Shown here: in pieces, positions 44,501 through 52,553 of the stretch
Layout: each line of letters begins with the position of its first letter
How positions within the stretch are numbered: the first letter of the stretch is position 1
Assembly: GCA_044866775.1 (NCBI GenBank)
Contig: JBIOUG010000099.1
Location: 1 to 64,000, forward strand
Direction of reading: 5' to 3'
Source of the DNA: DASUNQ01 sp044866775
Lineage (GTDB): Bacteria > Acidobacteriota > Thermoanaerobaculia > Multivoradales > UBA5704
DNA: 64,000 bases
Notes under the pieces: generated by a model
The model's database searches: none
Told to the model about the DNA's origin: nothing
Seen by the model: the letters and a program-made list of their open reading frames with translations, nothing else
Made by a program: the position numbers and the translations under genes

Positions 44501-44730
44501 TGGCCGCCGGGCCGCCGGTCGTCGTCGCCAGCCTCTGGAAGGTCGACGACGAGGCCACCCGCGAGCTGATGGTCGCGTTCCACCAGGCGCTGCGCCGCGG
44601 CGAGGATCCGGCGTCCGCGCTGCGCACCGCCCAGCGCCGGCTCCTCGGCGCTCGCGGCGGCTCGTTCCGTTCAGCGGCCGACTGGGCCGGCTTCGAAGCC
44701 TTCGGCGGCGCTCCGCTCCGCGAAAACTAG
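41536..44730 (+). CDS. CHAT-domain TPR protein, membrane-anchored (second locus)
   Basis: 1064 residues from ATG 41536 with AAGGA 5-6 nt upstream. A hydrophobic N-terminal segment (about 8-26, ending LLLC) predicts a membrane anchor or lipoprotein. TPR-like repeats occupy about 75-640 (for example LHNLGALRLAEGRAGDAVLS). The CHAT domain (about 760-1064) has His in VHFAGHS (about 920) and Cys in LSACRT (about 967). VVPDRSLMQVPFAALFDP and DRLPFAKTEA are typical family segments. A caspase-like cysteine peptidase regulated by TPRs is inferred. It heads a plus-strand group with a subtilase gene. No TGTCAGAAA-type motif upstream. Confidence 0.9.
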   Translation: MARRFLWVNGLAAAGVLAVLFGLLLCQESDPSDLLQGTPGYLRSSRSRLTGGVQREPAADAPARPRPPAPRDLQRISRAADVLAVRIANGSSGERRVADLHNLGALRLAEGRAGDAVLSFEQAGIEAPSAAALQSDLAAAYLTRAERDGRPFDLIQALRAAERALALAPRLAPASFNRAEALTRLQLSQRAIAAWKSYLQVDPRSGWAAEARRRIRSLARPTLEQLWQARRRRLDAALARHEEETVREIAARFPDRVRRHAEDGLLAWAEETQADGGTALAAAGEVGRAIEATTGDRMIADCVAAIDGALHAGGLRSAELRQGHAALGRGLRAYEVQDFDDARPSLLAARDALASGGSPCAAWADLYLGIIDHYSVPAQAYRDLFALRGRLAADRYPALAGRIDWMLGTIEATQNRHEKALAWYRSALELLRRAGNPAYIHILAASAYRDLGQPERAWEERLAGLAALRRDGDLRRLNAALYDTAEDLLDQQHPGPALDFAEELLDNARSWGNVNGLAEARRQRGRALADLGRGGEAMRELRASRRLAAEIPSRDIRARVFSALDLTEGSLLADTDPEQAVRLLGRALATRQSKGYRYRVPALLVARARAWLRRGDFGRAETDLRRAIEELESLREEVRAEDLRVSSFEQAQAAFDEMVSLQVERYGDVAAALGFAERARSRLLLDLIDQRGAGETGSDASRRLPRALPAAEILARLPAEIRLVEYLVLPDRLLIWVVRRGTVRLVTARIGQSELDDLVRALRLAMRRRAGERELRRQGARLHEVLIRPLAPELAAGAPLVVVPDRSLMQVPFAALFDPRRHRYLVEDHTLTVAPSATLYLAALERDGSSAPSAPRDALVVGDPAFDRRRFPRLDRLPFAKTEAAAVASLYDQADLLRDAAATRAAFLARAPARRVVHFAGHSLLHPDAPWLSQLLFAPGGGDSGALYARELAGLRLERTELVVLSACRTLEGAAASRESVVGLAAAFLAAGPPVVVASLWKVDDEATRELMVAFHQALRRGEDPASALRTAQRRLLGARGGSFRSAADWAGFEAFGGAPLREN

Positions 44731-44854
44731 CCGTCCGTCCGTCTCCTCTTCCCGAACCGGCTGCAGCAGGAGCTTCACGGGATCCCGGAGTCGCAGTGCT
44801 CCGGTGGGAGCTTCCCACCTCGGATGGTCACGAGAGTCACGAGAGGAGCAGGAG

Positions 44855-45784
44855 ATGCCCTTCGATTTCGAGCTGTTGTTCACCGGCCTATGTCTTTTCA
44901 CCTTCGTGCCGGATCGCCAGGACCCCGAGGAGGTGAACGTCCTCCTGGTCAATACGAACCACCTGCACGGAGACGCGGCGCGCGGCGGCAACGGGAGCGG
45001 CCACAATGGCCACCATCACGTTGCCCACGAGCCGGTGCTGACCTACGCGCTGAACGTCCTCACCGACCGCTCGGAGAAGGTGCACCAGGTATTTCCCGGG
45101 CCCGACGGCGAGCCGATCGGGAGGCGGCGGCTCGACCTGCCGCAGAGAATCCCGAAGCTCGCGCTGGTACCCCCCGAAGGCGCCGCGGAGAAGCCGACGG
45201 TCATCTGGCGGCCGGCCGCGGATGCCGGCGTGCAGGTGCCGCGCAACCCGGACGACGAGCGCTGGCTGGATTGGGCGCTGCGCCTGGCCAGGCTCTTCCC
45301 AACGGTCCCAGCGCCGAACGGCAACGCCTTCGCCGGCCTCGACAGGGACCTGGTGAGCACGAGCACCCGCGTGCGCCTGACCACGGGAACGCTGCAGGCG
45401 GCGCGCGTGGCGCGCGGCCTCAACGGCGGCTACGTGCTCTGGCACTTCGTCGACAGCGACAACAACTTCGATCGTCGCGAGTCGCAGGCGTTGGCCGGCT
45501 CGATCGTCCTGCGCCTCGAGGGGCTGACGGCGCCGGTGCAGATCGCCGGCTTCGGCGGGCTCGTGGAGTTCGCGCCTCCGAGGGGCGCCGGCGGCGGGCT
45601 CGTACAGGTGAGCATCACCAACTTCCCCCCCGAGGAGGTCGACGAGAGGGATCGCCTCGATCACGTCACCCAGGAGTACAGCAACCTCGTCCCGGGCGTG
45701 GATCACGCCGCGATGAGGTTCCCGACCAACGCCGACCACCTCGACACGCCCTCGAGCACGCTCTGCCCGCCGGGCACCCATTGA
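44855..45784 (+). CDS. Unknown protein in the second CHAT locus
   Basis: 309 residues from the ATG at 44855, which has GAGGAGCAGG upstream. It opens MPFDFELLFTGLCLFTFVPD; the segment is hydrophobic but looks like buried beta-strands, not a signal peptide. A His-rich patch (HNGHHHVAHE) lies about residues 65-74, and FPPEEVDERDRLDHVTQEYS near the end. I recognise no family. It begins 124 nt after the CHAT gene and ends 13 nt before the subtilase gene, so it is probably part of the same operon. Confidence 0.75.
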   Translation: MPFDFELLFTGLCLFTFVPDRQDPEEVNVLLVNTNHLHGDAARGGNGSGHNGHHHVAHEPVLTYALNVLTDRSEKVHQVFPGPDGEPIGRRRLDLPQRIPKLALVPPEGAAEKPTVIWRPAADAGVQVPRNPDDERWLDWALRLARLFPTVPAPNGNAFAGLDRDLVSTSTRVRLTTGTLQAARVARGLNGGYVLWHFVDSDNNFDRRESQALAGSIVLRLEGLTAPVQIAGFGGLVEFAPPRGAGGGLVQVSITNFPPEEVDERDRLDHVTQEYSNLVPGVDHAAMRFPTNADHLDTPSSTLCPPGTH

Positions 45785-45797
45785 GAAGGAGAGCCAC

Positions 45798-47282
45798 ATG
45801 CAACTCGCGACCAGATCTCTCACCGATGAGCCACTACGGATCGACGTCGAAGGCGACGGCGTAACCGAAGACGTCGAGATCGTCGAGGTTCTCGACCCCG
45901 GCTTCAGCTACCCGCTGCTCGCCCGGTGGACGAAGCCGTGCGGCAACACCGCCCGCAGACAGACGGTGTGGGCCGTGGCGAGCCATTTCCACGTCCATGG
46001 CGCGCCGGTCGCCGACCTCGAGAGAGGTGTCCTCGCGCACCTCGGCGGTGAGCCGCTGCAATACCGGACTCTCCCGATGTCGGCCGCCCCGGCCGGCGGC
46101 GGCAGCTTCCGCGTCGGCCCCACGCCCTCGACACCGGCCTTCCGGCGGCTGACCGAGGCCGGGACCGTCCTGCGCGCCGTCGAGCCCTTGCGCGCGCTCG
46201 GGGCCGGCGTCCGGGTCGAGCCCGACTATCTCTGCTTCGTCGACGCCGCGCCGAACGACAAGGACTTCGCGCTGCTGCAACAGACGACCATGGCCCGCAT
46301 CGGGGCGCCGGCGGCCTGGGACCTCACCACCGGCAGGGGCGACGTCGTGGTGGCGATCGTCGACACCGGGATCGACCTGGCGCACCCCGACCTCGCGGCC
46401 AATCTCCGGCGCGGGGCGGCCGGCGAGGTGCTCGGCTGGAACTTCGTCAAGGGCGATCCGGATCCGGCCGACGACCACTGGCACGGCACCTACTGCGCCG
46501 GCCTGGTAGGGGCGGCCGGCAACAACGGGATCGGGATGGCCGGCGTCAACTGGCAGGTGTCGCTGCTGCCGGTCAAGGCCTTCAACGCCGCCGGCGTGGG
46601 CACCAGCACCCATGCCGCCGCCGCGATCCGCTTCGCTGCCGACCAAGGGGCGGACGTGATCCTGTGCGCGTGGGGGAGCGCGGGCCGCTCGTCCGACGTC
46701 AAGGCGGCGATCGAGTATGCCGGCTCCAAGGGCATCCTCGTCGTCGCGGCGGCGGGCAACACCGGCGTGAGTCTGGACGATGCGCCGCACTTCCCCGCCT
46801 CGTTCGCTGCGGACGAGCTGCCCAACCTGATCTCCGTCTCCGCGACGGACAACCAGGACAAGCCTCTGCCCGATGCCGCCACGAGCCCGACCCAGGTCCA
46901 TCTGAGCGCGCCCGGGGAGCGCGTGTACTCCACCTTCCCCACCCGGCTGCAGCCGTTCCTGCCGTACCACCTGGCGGTGACGGGAGGCACGTCGGCCGCC
47001 GCGGCGCTGGTGGCGGGCGGCTGCGCGCTGCTCATGGCGCACGCCAAGCGACGGAGGCTCAGCCGGAGCCACCTCGACATCCGCGACGCCCTTCTGAGCG
47101 GCGTCGATACGCTGCCGGGCGGCCTCGCGGGAATCTCTGCCACGGGCGGGCGGCTCAACCTCTCCGGCGCCCTGGGGAAGCTGGGGGAGCGCCGCACCGC
47201 CACGCACCGCAGCACGCCTGCATCCTCGCGACGGCCGCCCGCGGTATCGCCCCCGGTCGCACCGGTGCACGCCCATCCCTGA
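45798..47282 (+). CDS. Subtilisin-family (S8) serine protease (second CHAT locus)
   Basis: 494 residues; AAGGAG lies 7 nt before the ATG. An N-terminal domain of about 160 residues precedes the catalytic domain. Triad: Asp in IVDTGID (about 189), His in HWHGTYCAG (about 229) and Ser in GGTSAAAAL (about 399); the oxyanion Asn is in AAAGNTG (about 319). No signal peptide, unlike the cluster-1 subtilase, so it is cytosolic or exported with a partner. The last 40 residues are Pro/Ser/Ala-rich. The conserved neighbourhood with CHAT suggests a partner protease. Confidence 0.9.
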   Translation: MQLATRSLTDEPLRIDVEGDGVTEDVEIVEVLDPGFSYPLLARWTKPCGNTARRQTVWAVASHFHVHGAPVADLERGVLAHLGGEPLQYRTLPMSAAPAGGGSFRVGPTPSTPAFRRLTEAGTVLRAVEPLRALGAGVRVEPDYLCFVDAAPNDKDFALLQQTTMARIGAPAAWDLTTGRGDVVVAIVDTGIDLAHPDLAANLRRGAAGEVLGWNFVKGDPDPADDHWHGTYCAGLVGAAGNNGIGMAGVNWQVSLLPVKAFNAAGVGTSTHAAAAIRFAADQGADVILCAWGSAGRSSDVKAAIEYAGSKGILVVAAAGNTGVSLDDAPHFPASFAADELPNLISVSATDNQDKPLPDAATSPTQVHLSAPGERVYSTFPTRLQPFLPYHLAVTGGTSAAAALVAGGCALLMAHAKRRRLSRSHLDIRDALLSGVDTLPGGLAGISATGGRLNLSGALGKLGERRTATHRSTPASSRRPPAVSPPVAPVHAHP

Positions 47283-47313
47283 GCCAACGCGAACCCTTCG
47301 AGGAGGAATGACG

Positions 47314-48957
47314 ATGAACCGTTCACCGATGTGCTCTCAACTGCTTCTGATCGCTGCCCTGGCGACCCTTCCGGGAGCGGCCCGGGCAGCATCCACCGGC
47401 CAGGTGGCGGCAGTCACCGAGGGCCGCCTGGAGGTCGCACGGATGCTGCTCGCCGAGGCCGGCATCACCGCGCCGCTCGCGGCCGATCCGGCGGCCGTGC
47501 GGGCGCTGGCCGCAGCGTTCCGCGACTGGGAGGCGGCGAGCTCCGGCACGCACGCTCCAGGGGCCGTGAGCTGCGTCGTCGACGATGTCCGGGCGCCGGC
47601 GGGCGCACCGGCGCCCTTACGCGTCCAGGACCTGCTTCCCGCCGGCGGCAGCCGCCTCGGACGCGCGTTGAGCTTCTCGCTCGGGTTCCAGGACCTGCAG
47701 GACACCTTCCTGGTCGAGGCGAAGAACGAGGACACGCCGGACGACCCGAACGACACCATCCTCAAGACCGTGGTGAACCCGGAGTCCTACACTCCGACGG
47801 CGACCTTCTCCTTCCGCCCCGGCGACCTCCTGCTCTCCTCCGCCGACATCGCGCAGGCGCTCGCTGTCGTCACCAAGTACCCCACGCTCTTCGACACCAC
47901 CGCGGCTTTCGAGCCCGAGAGCCGCACCTTCGACTCCTTCGCCCGCTCGCTCGGCGGCGGCCGCCGCTTCCTCGGCGCGCTGACCCTCGCGGCCAGTTTC
48001 GCCCGCCGGCCGCGGTTGCCGGATGCGAACAACGCCATCCCTCCCGAGCTGCTGCGACAGGACCGGACGTCCACGACCTGGAGCGTGAAGTTCGATCCCT
48101 TCCTCTTTCTCAACCCGCTCGCCGCGCAAGCGGATGGGTACCAGGCGGCGCTCGGCTACGCCAAGCTGTATGGCGGGGCGGGCGTCGGCCGTGGGCCGGA
48201 TCCCTGCGATCCGTTCCAGATGGCGGTCGCCGCGGACCGCCAGATCTCGCGCCTCTGCCTGGCTGCTCTATCTGCGACTCCGCCCCGCGGCGGGCTGTGG
48301 CTGCCGGCGGTCGAGTTCAAATCGGTCGACCAGTTCGACTACGTCAAGACCGGCACCCAGTTCCTGCCCAACACCGAGAAGGATCTGGAAAGCCTGACCT
48401 TGACGTGGGACCTGGCGCGAATCTTCAGCGTCGCCAAAGCCCGCGACACCGCGCTTGGCATCTTCAAGAACCATCTCGACCTCCAGAACGGACCGCCGCG
48501 GATCAAGACCGCTTCCGGCGGCGCGCAGGAGCCACTGGCGGCGCGCAAAGGAAGCTTCCTCCACCGCCGCCTGGAGGCCGAGGGCCTCGCGGCGGTGAGC
48601 TGGCGCGTGGAAACACCGCAGGGCAAAAAGAGCGTCTGCGCCTTCCCCGGAGTGCAGCTCACGAAAGACGGGCTGCTGATCGGCACGCCCGAGGTGGAAG
48701 GAGACTACGCCGTCACCGTCGTCGCCTCCGACGGATTGCAACAGGAGTCCCGTGTAGAGCTCATCGTGACCGTCGACAAGGGGCCGGAAGCCGACCTCAA
48801 GGCGGTGCTGATGGCGATGTACCTCGAGCTCGCCGTGCGGCCCGAGGTCATCGCCGACGAAGGGTGGTTCGAAGCCCTCCTGCGCTCGTGGAAGCAGCTC
48901 GGCGGCGAGGAGGTCGCGCCCCGGGCGGCGCGGGACGTGGTCTCCACGATACGGTGA
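47314..48957 (+). CDS. Secreted protein with Ig-like C-terminal domain, function unknown
   Basis: 547 residues from ATG 47314, which has AGGAGGA at proper spacing; the ATG at 47308 lies too close to it. A signal peptide ends near residue 25 (GAARA). A large domain of unknown family covers about 30-400 and includes FSLGFQDLQDTFLVEAKNED and DPFLFLNPLAAQADGYQAAL. Residues about 420-500 look like a putative Ig-like module (LTKDGLLIGTPEVEGDYAVT). The 26 nt after the subtilase gene suggest one operon with it. Possible secreted substrate or partner of the proteases; this is inference from position. Confidence 0.75.
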   Translation: MNRSPMCSQLLLIAALATLPGAARAASTGQVAAVTEGRLEVARMLLAEAGITAPLAADPAAVRALAAAFRDWEAASSGTHAPGAVSCVVDDVRAPAGAPAPLRVQDLLPAGGSRLGRALSFSLGFQDLQDTFLVEAKNEDTPDDPNDTILKTVVNPESYTPTATFSFRPGDLLLSSADIAQALAVVTKYPTLFDTTAAFEPESRTFDSFARSLGGGRRFLGALTLAASFARRPRLPDANNAIPPELLRQDRTSTTWSVKFDPFLFLNPLAAQADGYQAALGYAKLYGGAGVGRGPDPCDPFQMAVAADRQISRLCLAALSATPPRGGLWLPAVEFKSVDQFDYVKTGTQFLPNTEKDLESLTLTWDLARIFSVAKARDTALGIFKNHLDLQNGPPRIKTASGGAQEPLAARKGSFLHRRLEAEGLAAVSWRVETPQGKKSVCAFPGVQLTKDGLLIGTPEVEGDYAVTVVASDGLQQESRVELIVTVDKGPEADLKAVLMAMYLELAVRPEVIADEGWFEALLRSWKQLGGEEVAPRAARDVVSTIR

Positions 48958-49008
48958 AGGTCCCGGGGGGCGGGGCGCCGCCCCGCCCCAGCGCCTGCCG
49001 CCGCCCTC

Positions 49009-49704
49009 CTAATTACTGACCAACGCCTCGAGGCGCTCCGGGGTCACCCCGGCGAGGCCCGGCACGACGGCATGCGCCCCGGTCAGCACGGCGGCGTCGT
49101 AGGTGTGGGCGACGCCGACGGTGAGCAGGCCCGCCTCGGCGGCGGCGCGGATGCCGGCGGGGCTGTCCTCGAGCGCCAGCACCTCGTGGGGGTGGACGAG
49201 GCGCTCGGGGAGCGGCGGGCGGGAGTTGAGCGCCTCGAGCGCCAGGCGGTAACCCTCCGGGTCGGGCTTGCTCTCGGCGACGTCCTCGGCCGTCACCAGC
49301 ACCTTGAAACGGCCGCCGATGCCGAGCTGGCGCAGCGCCCCCTCGACCTCCTCGCGCAGCGCCCCGCTGACCACGCCGAGGAGCCAGCCGCGCGCCGCCG
49401 CCGCGGCGACCAGCTCCGGCGCGCCGGCGAAGACCGGGTAGCCTGCGGCCATCACCCGCTCGCGGTAATAGCTCGCCTTGCGCGCGATCAAGCGCATCAG
49501 GCGCGGCACCGTCGCCGCCTCGCCCACGGCCGCGAGCGCCGCCGCGAAGCAGCCGCGGTCGTCGAGGCCCAGGTAGCGGGCGTAATAGTCCGCGGCCGCG
49601 AGCGGCACCCCCTCCTCGCCGAGCACCCGCTGGAAGAGCTCGAGATGGAGGGGCTCGTCGTCGACCAGGACGCCGTTGAAGTCGAAGAGGAGGGCCCGAA
49701 TCAC
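49009..49704 (-). CDS. HAD-family phosphatase, beta-phosphoglucomutase-like
   Basis: 231 residues. Motif 1 is DFNGVLVDDEP (nucleophile Asp8, then Asn and Gly-Val-Leu), motif 2 is VVSGAL, Lys/Pro SKPDPEGY is motif 3, and EDSPAGIRAA is motif 4. A helical cap domain (about 15-95) makes it subfamily I. It dephosphorylates or isomerises a small sugar phosphate; the substrate is not predictable. The third residue of motif 1 is Asn where Asp-x-Asp is usual, which would favour an atypical acid/base residue. Confidence 0.85.
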   Translation of the reverse strand: MIRALLFDFNGVLVDDEPLHLELFQRVLGEEGVPLAAADYYARYLGLDDRGCFAAALAAVGEAATVPRLMRLIARKASYYRERVMAAGYPVFAGAPELVAAAAARGWLLGVVSGALREEVEGALRQLGIGGRFKVLVTAEDVAESKPDPEGYRLALEALNSRPPLPERLVHPHEVLALEDSPAGIRAAAEAGLLTVGVAHTYDAAVLTGAHAVVPGLAGVTPERLEALVSN

Positions 49705-49810
49705 GCCCTGGAATCATACTCTCCGGGAATGGCGGAAAGGCTTGTTTTTGTTTGACTTTCCGGCCGCCCGCCGCTAAGGTGGGAGGGCAGCAGACGACGA
49801 GGAGATGCTC

Positions 49811-50194
49811 ATGGAATCGACCCAGACGACCCAGCCCGAGGCCCGGCCGCTGCCGCCCGACGAGGTGCCGGTCTCGCTGACCTCGAAGGCGGTCGAGATG
49901 GTGAAGATCACGCGCCAGCAGGAAGGCCTGGACGACGCGCACGGGCTGCGCATCGCGGTACGCGGCGGCGGCTGCAGCGGCTTCGAGTACGCGCTCGACT
50001 TCGACAACGAGGCGCGGCCGAACGACGTCGTCTACGAGCAGGAAGGGCTGACGGTGTACGTCGACGGCGTCTCGGCGCGCTACCTGCGCGGCACGAACAT
50101 CGACTACGTGATGGGGATGGCCGGCGCCGGATTCAAGTTCCACAACCCGAACGCGGCCGGCACCTGCGGGTGCGGATCGTCCTTCACCGTCTAG
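49811..50194 (+). CDS. HesB/IscA-type iron-sulfur cluster carrier
   Basis: 127 residues from ATG 49811 (ATG 49805 is possible but lies on the GAGGAG ribosome binding site). A 20-residue acidic/Pro-rich leader precedes the A-type carrier fold: LTSKAVEMVKITRQQEGLDD, the first Cys in RGGGCSGFEY, then GTCGCGSSF with the C-terminal CxC pair. A-type carriers hold and deliver Fe-S clusters to apo-enzymes. It ends convergent with ygfZ (4-nt overlap), whose product also serves Fe-S enzymes. Confidence 0.88.
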   Translation: MESTQTTQPEARPLPPDEVPVSLTSKAVEMVKITRQQEGLDDAHGLRIAVRGGGCSGFEYALDFDNEARPNDVVYEQEGLTVYVDGVSARYLRGTNIDYVMGMAGAGFKFHNPNAAGTCGCGSSFTV

Positions 50195-51264
50195 GGCGCT
50201 GAGACGAACGGCAGCGCCGCGACTTCGGCGCTGCCGCCACCTTCGACTTCTACTGTCGTTCCAGGCTCGGCGGCGCGCTGGTGCAGGATGGCGAGGCCGA
50301 TCGCGCGGCCGAGCGCCGGCGAGCGCAGCGCGCTGCCGACGGCGCCCGCCTCGCGGCCGTCGTGGAAGAGCTTGGCGCCGTGGGGCGGCGGCGGCTCCTC
50401 GCCGGCGAAGCGCAGCCCGACGAGCCGGCGCTGCACGCTGCCGCGGTAGTGGATGCGGGCCACGACCTCCTGTCCGAGATAGCAACCCTTGGTGTAGCTC
50501 ACCGCCTCCGGGATCCCGGTCTCCTGCGGGAAGTTGTCGGGGCCGAAGTCGAGGCCGAAGCGCGGCTGCCCAGCCTCGACGCGCAGCGCCTCGAGCGCCT
50601 GCGTCCCGACCGGCACGGCGCCGCGCTCGAGCAAGCCCTCGACGAGCGCCGCGGCGACCGAAGCCGAGACCCAGATCGTGAAGGCCGGCGTCCCCAGGCG
50701 CCCTTGGCGCACGAGCGTCACCTCGGTGCCGAGGAGAGCGGCGCGGGAGTGCGCCCAGGCTCCCGCCGGGAGCGGCGCCAGAGCCCCGAGCAGCCTCTCG
50801 GCGCCCGGGCCGACGAGCGACAGCGGCAGGAGGTCCGCCGCCGGCATGACCTCCACCCGGTCGGCCAGGACGTAGCGGCCGAGATGCTCGGAGACGGCCT
50901 CGCCGCGCCCCGGTGGCAGCTCGAGGCGAAAGCGGTCCTCGAGCGCCAGCACGACGGCGTCGGCGAGGATCCGCCCCTGGCCGCTGGTGATGAACCCGTA
51001 CGCTCCCTCGCCGGCCGCGAGCCCCTGGACGTCGCAGGTGATTTTGCTATTCAGGAACCGCTGGCGATCGGCGCCGAGCAGCTCGAGGCGGCCCATCCAG
51101 GAGCGGTCGGCGAGGCCGCACCCCTCGCGCAGCGCCGCGTGCTCGCGCGCGACGTCGCCGTAGTCTGCCGGCGCCAGCGCCCCCGCGAACGGAGCGAGGC
51201 GGCCGCCGAGCCGCCGGTGCAGGCGGGCGAGCGGGAGCGGACGGACGGCGGCGGTCTCGAGCAC
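50191..51264 (-). CDS. ygfZ: Folate-binding YgfZ/GcvT-family protein
   Basis: 357 residues. The YgfZ signature KGCYLGQEVVARIHYRG is present (about 266-282), together with an N-terminal GcvT-like beta-barrel (FLNSKITCDVQGLAAGEGAY) and C-terminal barrel. YgfZ proteins bind folate and support maintenance of Fe-S proteins such as MiaB. The lysine-Gly-Cys motif is intact. Its convergent overlap with the IscA-like gene may be coincidental. Confidence 0.88.
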   Translation of the reverse strand: MLETAAVRPLPLARLHRRLGGRLAPFAGALAPADYGDVAREHAALREGCGLADRSWMGRLELLGADRQRFLNSKITCDVQGLAAGEGAYGFITSGQGRILADAVVLALEDRFRLELPPGRGEAVSEHLGRYVLADRVEVMPAADLLPLSLVGPGAERLLGALAPLPAGAWAHSRAALLGTEVTLVRQGRLGTPAFTIWVSASVAAALVEGLLERGAVPVGTQALEALRVEAGQPRFGLDFGPDNFPQETGIPEAVSYTKGCYLGQEVVARIHYRGSVQRRLVGLRFAGEEPPPPHGAKLFHDGREAGAVGSALRSPALGRAIGLAILHQRAAEPGTTVEVEGGGSAEVAALPFVSAP

Positions 51265-51300
51265 GGCCGAAGTCTAGCGCCGACGGCAAGCTCCCATAGG

Positions 51301-52152
51301 ATGCGCGCCGTGCCGCCTCCCGAGCCGTTCACGCTCCGCGCCCCGACCGGCGCCGTGCTCGACGGGCTCGTCGACCGGCCCGAGGCGCCCGGCCGCCATC
51401 CTGCGGTCGTCATCTGCCACGGCTTCAAGGGGTTCATGGAGTGGGGCTTCTTCCCGTCGCTCGCCGCGCTCCTCGCCGAGCGCGGCTTCGTCGCCGTGCG
51501 CTGCAACCTCTCCGGCACCGGCCAGCGCCCCGGCGAAGACCGGGTGAGCGATCCCGCCGCCTTCCGCGCCAACACCCACAGCCGCGAGCTCGCCGAGCTG
51601 CTCGCCGTGCTCGACGCGACCGGCGTGACCATCGCGCCCGCGAGCGTCGACCCGGCCCGGATCGGGCTCTTCGGCCACAGCCGCGGCGGCGGCGCGGCGG
51701 TGCTGGCCGCGGCCCATCCGGCGTGGCGCGAGCGGCTGCGGGCGCTCGTCACCTGGGCGGCGGTCGCGAGCTTCGACCGCTACACTCCCGAGCACAAGGA
51801 GGCGTGGCGGCGCGACGGCGAGCTGCCGGTGGTCAATGCGCGCACCGGCCAGCGGCTCGCCATGGGCGTCGGGCTCCTCGAGGACCTCGAGCGTCACCGC
51901 GACGCGCTGGACGTCACGGCCGCCGCGGCGCGGCGGCAGGCGCCCTGGCTCGCGGTCCACGGCGAGGAGGACGAGACGGTGCCGTTCACCGATGCCGAGC
52001 GCCTAGCGGCCGCCGCGGCGCCGCCCTTTGCGCTCGTCGCCGTGCCGCGCGGCAGCCACACCTTCGGCAGTCGGCACCCCTTCCAGGGGCCGACGCGCGA
52101 GCTGATCCAGGCGCTGAACGCCACCCAGCAGTGGCTCCGGAAGCACCTCTGA
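51301..52152 (+). CDS. Alpha/beta hydrolase
   Basis: 283 residues from ATG 51301; no strong ribosome binding site. Motifs: VVICHGFKGFMEWGFFPSLA (oxyanion region), LFGHSRGGGAAVL with the nucleophile Ser, HGEEDETVPF with the catalytic Asp, and GSHTFG with the catalytic His. Dienelactone-hydrolase- or esterase-like; substrate unknown. The rhodanese-like gene follows after 11 nt, probably in one operon. Confidence 0.88.
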   Translation: MRAVPPPEPFTLRAPTGAVLDGLVDRPEAPGRHPAVVICHGFKGFMEWGFFPSLAALLAERGFVAVRCNLSGTGQRPGEDRVSDPAAFRANTHSRELAELLAVLDATGVTIAPASVDPARIGLFGHSRGGGAAVLAAAHPAWRERLRALVTWAAVASFDRYTPEHKEAWRRDGELPVVNARTGQRLAMGVGLLEDLERHRDALDVTAAAARRQAPWLAVHGEEDETVPFTDAERLAAAAAPPFALVAVPRGSHTFGSRHPFQGPTRELIQALNATQQWLRKHL

Positions 52153-52163
52153 CAGGAGACCGC

Positions 52164-52541
52164 ATGGACCCGCACTTCGATGGAGTGATCTTCAAGACGC
52201 ACGCCGCCGAGCTCCGGCGCCGCATCGCGCGCCCGTTCCCGCCCTTCGTGGTGTTGGACGTGCGCCCGGAGGCGGAATACCGGCGCGGCCACATCCCGGG
52301 GGCCGTCTGGGCCGGGCACCTCGACTTCGCGCGCGTCGTGCCGGGGCTGGGCACGCCGGGGATGGAGGTCTTCGTGGTCGGCGGCGCGCCCGAGGAGCCG
52401 TGGATGCGGGAGGCGAGCCTGGCGCTCAAGCGTCTCGGCGCGCGGCGGGTGGTGGAGCTGACCGGCGGCATGGTCGAGTGGGAGCAGGCGGGCGGGCCGA
52501 TCGAGAGGGAGGACGGACAGGCGCGCGCCGCCGCGGCCTAG
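52164..52541 (+). CDS. Rhodanese-like domain protein lacking the catalytic Cys
   Basis: 125 residues; CAGGAG lies 6 nt before the ATG. A rhodanese fold is visible in VVLDVRPEAEYRRGHIPGAV and VVELTGGMVEWEQAGGPIE. The active-site loop, normally Cys followed by about four residues and Gly-x-Arg/Ser, reads VVGGAPEEPW; there is no Cys anywhere in this region. The protein is probably not a sulfurtransferase and may bind a ligand or partner. It follows the hydrolase gene in the same operon. Confidence 0.75.
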   Translation: MDPHFDGVIFKTHAAELRRRIARPFPPFVVLDVRPEAEYRRGHIPGAVWAGHLDFARVVPGLGTPGMEVFVVGGAPEEPWMREASLALKRLGARRVVELTGGMVEWEQAGGPIEREDGQARAAAA

Positions 52542-52553
52542 TCGATCCCTGCC

